From positions 1 through 6,161 of the forward strand of contig JAJAYU010000360.1 in the NCBI GenBank assembly GCA_026786125.1: DNA of 6,161 bases. The letters are read 5' to 3'. This document shows, in pieces, positions 1 through 3,729 of this stretch. Every line of letters begins with the position of its first letter. The stretch's first letter is position 1. Position numbers and translations under genes: made by a program. The DNA is from Chamaesiphon sp. (GTDB lineage Bacteria > Cyanobacteriota > Cyanobacteriia > Cyanobacteriales > Chamaesiphonaceae). The notes beneath the pieces were generated by a model that saw only the letters and a list, made by a program, of their open reading frames with translations, did not search any database and was not told the origin of the DNA.

Positions 1-20
1 AATTAATGGTATGGAGAGAT

Positions 21-48
21 GGGAGAATGCTAACATTTCGGCATTCCC
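21..48 (-). terminator. Weak hairpin downstream of the deacetylase, possible terminator
   Basis: GAATGC (25-30) pairs with GCATTC (41-46), and the stem extends by two G-C pairs (22-23 with 47-48) past a bulged A24; the loop is 10 nt. It lies just after the deacetylase stop in the direction of transcription. No T-run follows, so terminator function is uncertain. Confidence 0.3.
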
Positions 49-73
49 AACTTCCAACTCCTAACTCCCAACT
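46..73. repeat. Four-unit heptamer tandem repeat (STRR-like)
   Basis: Four consecutive 7-bp units read CCCAACT, TCCAACT, CCTAACT and CCCAACT. Short tandemly repeated repetitive (STRR) heptamers are known from cyanobacterial genomes, and this motif type is common between their genes. The array overlaps the 3' end of the deacetylase gene: the stop codon TAG (61-63) and the codons for the last residues (VGS) lie inside it. Confidence 0.7.
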
Positions 74-969
74 GGCAGATCGGTAGCTTTAGCTACTTTT
101 TCCGCACCTGCTGAGGATATTTCCAGTAATTCGGGTACTGTCACAAATTTATATCCTTGTTCGCGCAACTTAGCAATAATTTGGGGAACAGCTTTGGCTG
201 TATTCCCATGATTGCCACCACCATCATGCATCAAGACAATTCCACCTGGAGTCGCGTTTGCCAGAATAGTCTTGAGCATAGCTTCAGGTGAAGGACGCTT
301 TGGATGACTATCATTAGAATCCACCGACCACATATTGACAGACTGGCCTTGCTTTTGGGCGTAGGCAACCAAACCATTGGTGAGGACACCACCTGGAGGT
401 CTGAAATAGGCTGTTTCAACATTCAGCACTTCTCTGATAATTTGCTGAGTATCTTCAATTTCTCGTTGAGCTACCAGTGGAGTCATTTTGTGATACCAGT
501 GATGGAGGGTATGATTGGCGATGACATGACCATCTGCAAGTACTTTCTTGCCAATTTCGGGGAAAGATTTGAGCGGCTGACCAACCATGTAGAAAGTCGC
601 CTTGATCTGCTCTTTTTTGAGAGTTGCCAAGATGCTCTCAGTAGTTTCCGGCCAAGGGCCATCATCAAAGGTAAGTGCGATCACCTTCTCTCCAGCCGGA
701 ACAGGTGCATATTTAATTGTCTTTGCTTGATAACTGGCAGGCACATCAAAGTTCATCTGGATGCTACTGGCGATCAAAGTTGTGACCTCAACAGTTTTGT
801 TGATACCTGTGGTAGCAGTCAATGTATCTGCCGATATGCTCCCAAAGATAAAATGCAATAGTGCGAATACTACACAGGAAGTAGCCGCGATCGCTAACCA
901 GAATAATTTACCTGGTAATAGTCGCTTAGTATTTTGTCCGCCTCTAGCTGATTTAGCCACTCCTGACAC
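61..969 (-). CDS. Membrane-anchored polysaccharide deacetylase (NodB/CE4 family)
   Basis: This 302-residue protein should remove acetyl groups from an N-acetylated glycan, such as peptidoglycan GlcNAc or an exopolysaccharide, outside the cytoplasmic membrane. The CE4 motifs appear in order: TFDDGP at 100-105 (D102 likely catalytic base, D103 metal ligand), NHTLHH at 152-157 (H153 and H157 metal ligands), RPPGG at 190-194, WSVDSND at 214-220, and LMH at 246-248 (H248 catalytic acid). A basic N-terminus (K7, R9, K15, R16, K21) precedes one hydrophobic segment at about 22-43, so the enzyme domain should face outward; cleavage as a signal peptide is also possible. The start is GTG at 967-969. It has no clear Shine-Dalgarno; a second GTG three codons later is equally possible, and the next ATG (residue 72) would lose the anchor. 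The last residues and the TAG stop lie in a heptamer repeat, so the tail is probably not conserved. The true substrate cannot be read from sequence. Confidence 0.93.
   Translation of the reverse strand: MSGVAKSARGGQNTKRLLPGKLFWLAIAATSCVVFALLHFIFGSISADTLTATTGINKTVEVTTLIASSIQMNFDVPASYQAKTIKYAPVPAGEKVIALTFDDGPWPETTESILATLKKEQIKATFYMVGQPLKSFPEIGKKVLADGHVIANHTLHHWYHKMTPLVAQREIEDTQQIIREVLNVETAYFRPPGGVLTNGLVAYAQKQGQSVNMWSVDSNDSHPKRPSPEAMLKTILANATPGGIVLMHDGGGNHGNTAKAVPQIIAKLREQGYKFVTVPELLEISSAGAEKVAKATDLPVGS
887..894. repeat. HIP1 octamer
   Basis: This is a perfect GCGATCGC, the highly iterated palindrome of many cyanobacteria. The CGATCG core also occurs at 1268, 1811, 2678, 2811, 3653, 3864, 4317, 4931, 5119, 5355, 5412 and 5694, mostly inside genes. 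Confidence 0.85.
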
Positions 970-1002
970 CTATATTTTGAAATTATTAATATCGTCTGAC
1001 TG

Positions 1003-1028
1003 ATTATAGTTCCAAACAGCATAGTCAA
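1003..1028 (-). promoter_or_regulatory. Candidate deacetylase promoter with perfect -10
   Basis: On the minus strand a perfect TATAAT (plus positions 1003-1008) lies 34 bp before the GTG start, with TTGACT (1023-1028) upstream. The spacer is only 14 bp, shorter than the usual 16-18, so the promoter may be weak, activator-dependent, or use a different -35. Transcription would begin near 996. The -35 element sits inside the dyad at 1015-1043. Confidence 0.45.
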
Positions 1029-1043
1029 ATAGATTATGCTGTT
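1015..1043. repeat. Perfect 9-bp inverted repeat, likely operator
   Basis: AACAGCATA (1015-1023) and its exact reverse complement TATGCTGTT (1035-1043) are separated by 11 bp. Half-site centres are 20 bp apart, about two helical turns, as expected for a dimeric regulator binding one DNA face. The dyad covers the -35 area of the candidate deacetylase promoter, so repression of that gene is the simplest reading. If transcription starts further upstream it would instead form a leader hairpin. The regulator is unknown. Confidence 0.5.
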
Positions 1044-1126
1044 CGTTATGAGCATTCATATCCCAAGCGCAAACTATGAGGCTCCATCACCCTTGACAAA
1101 GACTGCCAAAATTGGTTTTCGCGAGC

Positions 1127-1135
1127 ATTATAGCA
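1127..1135 (-). promoter_or_regulatory. Possible extended -10 promoter toward the deacetylase
   Basis: The minus strand reads TGCTATAAT, an extended -10 (TG-n-TATAAT), with no good -35 upstream. A transcript from here would carry a leader of about 150 nt containing the 9-bp dyad as a hairpin. In this AT-rich gap a chance match is quite possible. Confidence 0.25.
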
Positions 1136-1171
1136 AAATATTTAGAAAAACTTGGGAATTTGCCGTGGCGA

Positions 1172-1201
1172 TTGAGATTTAATGTTAATACTATCGATAC
1201 T
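1172..1201 (+). promoter_or_regulatory. Candidate promoter for the S1 gene
   Basis: TTGAGA (1172-1177) and GATACT (1196-1201) are separated by 18 bp and match the sigma-70 consensus at 5 of 6 and 4 of 6 positions. Transcription would start near 1208 and leave a 5' leader of about 170 nt before the ATG at 1376. The -10 overlaps the palindrome TATCGATA (1192-1199). Confidence 0.35.
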
Positions 1202-1295
1202 GAGTAAAAATTAGAACTTACTTACTGAGGCCAGCTTGATTGACTGCCAGAGTTGTTCACTCAGGCTCGATCGCGGGTACGATATAGATGTTATT

Positions 1296-1312
1296 TAGTA
1301 TCGACGATACTA
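1296..1312. repeat. 17-bp palindrome in the S1 leader
   Basis: TAGTATCG and CGATACTA flank a single A, giving a perfect 8-bp inverted repeat 63 bp before the S1 start codon. The same CGATACT string recurs at 1195-1201 over the candidate -10. It could be a protein-binding site or, opened to a 6-bp stem with a 5-nt loop, a leader hairpin used for feedback control. No function is shown by sequence alone. Confidence 0.4.
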
Positions 1313-1375
1313 GCATTTTGCGACCTTAATGTTAGGACTTTTAGTTCCTACACCCTAAACCTACCCTCTAATTTA

Positions 1376-2269
1376 ATGAATAAGCCTAAAAGTACCCCAG
1401 CCGAAATCTTTTCAATGGACGACTTTGCCAAAGCTCTCGATGCTGAAGTAGTCGCCTTTGAAAAAGACCAACTAGTGCGGGGTAAAATTCATAGTTATGA
1501 TAGCGATGGTGTCTATGTAGATATCAATGGTAAATCACTGGCATTTGTACCTGGAGAGGAAATCGCCGCAGATGAATCTGCCGATCTATCAGTACTATTA
1601 CCAATTGGTGATGAACAAGAATTTTTGATTATCCGCGAACAAAATGCCGATGGTCAAGTAACCCTATCCAAACTCCAATTACAAGCCAAATATGCTTGGA
1701 ATCAAGTTGATGACATCCAAAGCAACAAAGAATCAGTCCAGTTGCGCGTCACTGGTGTGAATAAAGGTGGTGTCACAGTCAATTTCCATGGTATTCGGGG
1801 CTTTGTACCTCGATCGCAATTAGTCGAAAAAGATCTGGAGTCATTAGTTGGTACTAGTATTCCAGGTGTAATCATTGAAGCTGATAAAGACAAAAATAAA
1901 CTAGTTTTTTCCCAACGCAAAGCTACTCGCACTGCTAACTTCAGTCAGCTAGAACGTGGTCAATTAGTGACTGGTATCATTGTTGGGATCAAGCAATTTG
2001 GTGCCTTCGTTGAATTCGAGGGTAATACTGGCCTGATTTACATCAAACAAATCAGCGAAAATCGGGTTGAAGCTTGTGAAAAGGTGTTCGAGATTGGTCA
2101 AGCCATTAAAGCAATGATTATCGATCTCGACGAAGGTACAGGCAAAATTTCACTCTCAACCAGAGTGCTGGAAAATCATCCAGGTGAGATGTTAGAGAAG
2201 ATGTCGGATGTGATGGAATCAGCCGAAGCCCGTAGCGAACGTGCTGCCAAAAAACTATTTGGTAACTAA
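1376..2269 (+). CDS. rps1b: 30S ribosomal protein S1 homolog, three S1 domains (cyanobacterial S1b type)
   Basis: The 297-residue protein has three S1 (OB-fold) RNA-binding domains at about 31-101, 119-183 and 194-263, followed by a charged, probably helical tail. Typical S1 signatures are RVTGVNKGGVTVNFHG (124-139) with RGFVPRSQL (141-149), and IKQFGAFVEF (205-214) with GLIYIKQIS (219-227). Cyanobacteria carry a longer and a shorter S1 paralog; the length and the sequence around REQNADGQVTLSK fit the shorter one (Rps1b/Nbp1). Known roles of these proteins are mRNA binding at the ribosome and single-stranded nucleic acid binding. The frame is open back to a TTG at 1253, but the extra 41 residues are Cys/Tyr-rich and unlike S1, so I chose the ATG at 1376. 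No Shine-Dalgarno precedes it, which is common in cyanobacteria. The gene is monocistronic by context, with a divergent deacetylase upstream and a convergent kinase downstream. The stop is TAA. Confidence 0.93.
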   Translation: MNKPKSTPAEIFSMDDFAKALDAEVVAFEKDQLVRGKIHSYDSDGVYVDINGKSLAFVPGEEIAADESADLSVLLPIGDEQEFLIIREQNADGQVTLSKLQLQAKYAWNQVDDIQSNKESVQLRVTGVNKGGVTVNFHGIRGFVPRSQLVEKDLESLVGTSIPGVIIEADKDKNKLVFSQRKATRTANFSQLERGQLVTGIIVGIKQFGAFVEFEGNTGLIYIKQISENRVEACEKVFEIGQAIKAMIIDLDEGTGKISLSTRVLENHPGEMLEKMSDVMESAEARSERAAKKLFGN

Positions 2270-2288
2270 ATTAAAGTTAGTACTGGCA

Positions 2289-2318
2289 TAAACCCGACTT
2301 TTGAAAAAGTCGGGTTTA
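2289..2318. terminator. Perfect 14-bp hairpin between convergent genes, likely bidirectional terminator
   Basis: Positions 2289-2302 and 2305-2318 are exact reverse complements with core AACCCGACTTTT / AAAAGTCGGGTT; the two-base centre GA would open to a TGAA or TTGAAA loop. It begins 19 bp after the S1 stop and ends 6 bases short of the LRR kinase stop, so it can serve both converging transcripts. The U-run on each side is only three bases (GGGTTTA), weak for a classical intrinsic terminator. Hairpins of this CCCGACTTTT type appear to recur between genes in cyanobacteria (from memory). Confidence 0.65.
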
Positions 2319-2324
2319 CACCAA

Positions 2325-3416
2325 TCATGGTAAGACTGCTAAGGTTTTACTGATCTCTCCAAACAGGGGACGAGCGGCAGAAATTGACAGCAAACAAGCT
2401 TGTTTTAATTTATCCAGTTGGTAGATCATCAACTTATTTACCTCACTATCTGGTAATTCACAGCGATTTAGTAAGTCTTCTAATAGACAACCAAATGCTC
2501 TGACTTCCAATTTTTCTAGAGCTGCACCAGTAATTTTGTCATCCAGATTGTAACTAGATGCCGCCCCGAAATCACCTAACAAGGGATGATCGATGTCGTT
2601 TACCAAAATATTGTGAGCATATAAATCGCCGTGCATGATTCCCTGGGCGTGGAGATGTGCCGCAGCAGATGAGATACCGATCGAGATTCGCAAAATTGTT
2701 GCTGCTGAAAATGATGCCCCAGGCCCATAGGTATCTCTAGTGCAGGTATCCAAACTAGGTGGATTGCCGAGATTTTGATAATCGGGCGGAATTAACGCTA
2801 ACATCAAACCCGATCGTTGGCGAGGCCTCTCTGAAAGAGAATCATCAGGGCAATCACCGATCTGACCCAACGCGCCCACTAAGTGTGGATGTCCGCCAGC
2901 AGCCAGACAAGCATTCATTTCATCTGCTGGCTTCCCATCACTAGTGATCGCACCCTTGAAAATCTTGATCGCTACCGCCGTTGGTGGCTGGGCTGGTGGT
3001 TGCCATACACCTTGGGAAATCACCCCAGAAGCACCTTCGCCTAAGGTGTTGGCGAGGGTTAGATCTGCCCAGGAAATGATCGGTACTGTTGACGGCGGAG
3101 GAGCAACGCAAACAGGATTATCAGCGTATGCCAGCCAGGATAACCGAGGGAGCGTAAATAACCAATCAGGTAACGATTCCAGCCGATTTGCGGCCAATCT
3201 GATCAGCTCTAAATTCTGACAGGCAGCCATTTCATCGGGTAACGATCTCAGTTGATTTCCGGCTAACATCAATTTTTGCAAGTATTGGAGTCTACCGATT
3301 GATTTGGGTAATTGCTCCAACTGGTTATCCGTCAAAATTAGCCACCTGACACCCAGGGGCAAGACATTCTCCCCCAGCAACTTAATTTTGTTAGATTTGA
3401 ATCCCACCATCGACAA
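2325..3416 (-). CDS. C-terminal part of the LRR kinase: LRRs plus eukaryotic-like Ser/Thr kinase domain
   Basis: This open segment begins five codons after the in-frame TAA and could start at TTG 3414-3416 or ATG 3408-3410, neither with a visible Shine-Dalgarno. In numbering from the TTG (363 residues) it holds about five leucine-rich repeats (1-103; WLILTDNQLEQLP is a typical core), then the kinase. Catalytic elements are present: glycine loop GEGASG at 126-131, the ATP-binding lysine K151 in VAIKIFK, helix-C glutamate probably E166, catalytic loop HGDLYAHN at 262-269 (D264, N269), and DFG at 282-284. The activation segment is very short. The usual APE is at most a remnant (ALE, 299-301), directly followed by LEVRAFG (303-309), which replaces the usual D-x-W-S-F-G. 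The kinase is expected to be cytoplasmic and active if translated; its substrate is unknown. The stop is TGA, 7 bp before a strong hairpin. Confidence 0.8.
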   Translation of the reverse strand: MSMVGFKSNKIKLLGENVLPLGVRWLILTDNQLEQLPKSIGRLQYLQKLMLAGNQLRSLPDEMAACQNLELIRLAANRLESLPDWLFTLPRLSWLAYADNPVCVAPPPSTVPIISWADLTLANTLGEGASGVISQGVWQPPAQPPTAVAIKIFKGAITSDGKPADEMNACLAAGGHPHLVGALGQIGDCPDDSLSERPRQRSGLMLALIPPDYQNLGNPPSLDTCTRDTYGPGASFSAATILRISIGISSAAAHLHAQGIMHGDLYAHNILVNDIDHPLLGDFGAASSYNLDDKITGAALEKLEVRAFGCLLEDLLNRCELPDSEVNKLMIYQLDKLKQACLLSISAARPLFGEISKTLAVLP

Positions 3417-3428
3417 ATTTGGACAATC

Positions 3429-3665
3429 TTACAATATTGCAGGGACTTCCTCAAACTCGTTGTTACTCAGAAAAATAACTTTAAGATTGGTTAATCGTCC
3501 CAAATCGGCAGGCAAAGATCGCAGCTGATTATCAGACAGGTTCAATATTTCGAGCGAATCGGCTAGATCGAAAATCTCGATTGGGAATTCGGTTAAACCA
3601 GCAGCTAAATCCAGCCGCTTAATTCCCTGCAATTGACCACAGCGCAGCAAGTCGATCGTTTCCAT
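3429..3665 (-). CDS. N-terminal fragment of the LRR kinase (three leucine-rich repeats)
   Basis: If the TAA acts as a stop, this 78-residue product is made. It has a short N-terminal cap (METIDLL...) and two full plus one partial leucine-rich repeat: about 15-37, 38-60 with core LEILNLSDNQLRSLP, and 61-78 with core LKVIFLSNNEFEEVP. It has no kinase residues and no signal peptide. The ATG at 3663-3665 is the natural family start; the bases before it (GACAAGAT on the minus strand) give at best a weak ribosome binding site. It starts 64 bp after the end of the GH116 gene on the same strand. On its own it would be a very short, probably unstable LRR piece. I regard it as the front part of the interrupted gene rather than an independent gene. 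Confidence 0.7.
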   Translation of the reverse strand: METIDLLRCGQLQGIKRLDLAAGLTEFPIEIFDLADSLEILNLSDNQLRSLPADLGRLTNLKVIFLSNNEFEEVPAIL

Positions 3666-3729
3666 ATCTTGTCAATCTTTAATTCTTTAGAAAAAAACAT
3701 CAAAAAATTACTTTATAAGTATCAATTAA
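3666..3729 (-). other. AT-rich spacer between GH116 and LRR kinase genes
   Basis: The 64-bp gap is rich in A and T runs and has no GC-containing hairpin, so there is no visible terminator after GH116. It holds loose -10-like strings such as TTATAA on the minus strand but no convincing promoter. Read-through transcription from GH116 into the kinase gene is the simplest inference. Confidence 0.5.

Larger units (their letters stand above)
970..1375. promoter_or_regulatory. Divergent intergenic region between deacetylase and S1 genes
   Basis: This 406-bp AT-rich gap separates two genes read in opposite directions. It contains candidate promoters in both directions, a perfect 9-bp dyad near the deacetylase end and a palindrome in the S1 leader; these are listed separately. 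I see no convincing small gene or tRNA. A plus-strand frame is open from a TTG at 1253, but its translation upstream of the S1 ATG does not look coding. Confidence 0.75.
2325..3665 (-). pseudogene. Leucine-rich-repeat protein kinase gene interrupted by one in-frame TAA
   Basis: Read through as one frame, this is a 446-position protein: a short N-terminus, about eight leucine-rich repeats (15-186) and a Ser/Thr-type protein kinase domain (about 196-446). It matches a known bacterial family of LRR-containing kinases. Codon 79 is TAA (3429-3431). The repeats run in 23-residue units (38-60, 61-83, 106-128, 129-151, 152-174), and the stop fills exactly slot 19 of the third unit, with the correct CPNL repeat ending following in the same frame. 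Thus one codon is replaced and no base is gained or lost. TAA differs by one base from codons for Gln, Glu, Lys, Ser (TCA), Leu (TTA) and Tyr. TAA also ends the neighbouring S1 and GH116 genes, so codon reassignment is excluded. Everything else looks intact, so this is a recent nonsense mutation, a sequencing error, or an expressed split or readthrough gene. Confidence 0.85.

Noticed and set aside
304..861. 185-codon plus-strand open frame opposite the deacetylase
   Set aside because: It lies fully antisense to a gene with all CE4 motifs, and its translation has no recognisable domain.
1093..1098. TTGACA as the -35 of an S1 promoter
   Set aside because: The hexamer is perfect, but nothing like a -10 lies 16-18 bp downstream; the nearest TATAAT-like string on that strand is too far away.
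1253..1375. N-terminal extension of the S1 protein from a TTG
   Set aside because: The extra 41 residues are Cys/Tyr-rich, unlike any S1 start, and overlap the leader palindrome; the ATG at 1376 gives the normal family length.
3417..3431. Frameshift between the two LRR kinase segments
   Set aside because: Both segments are in the same frame and the repeat register is kept exactly, so a single nonsense codon explains the break.
3429..3431. Stop codon recoding by selenocysteine or an altered genetic code
   Set aside because: The codon is TAA, not TGA, and TAA ends both the S1 and the GH116 genes as a normal stop.
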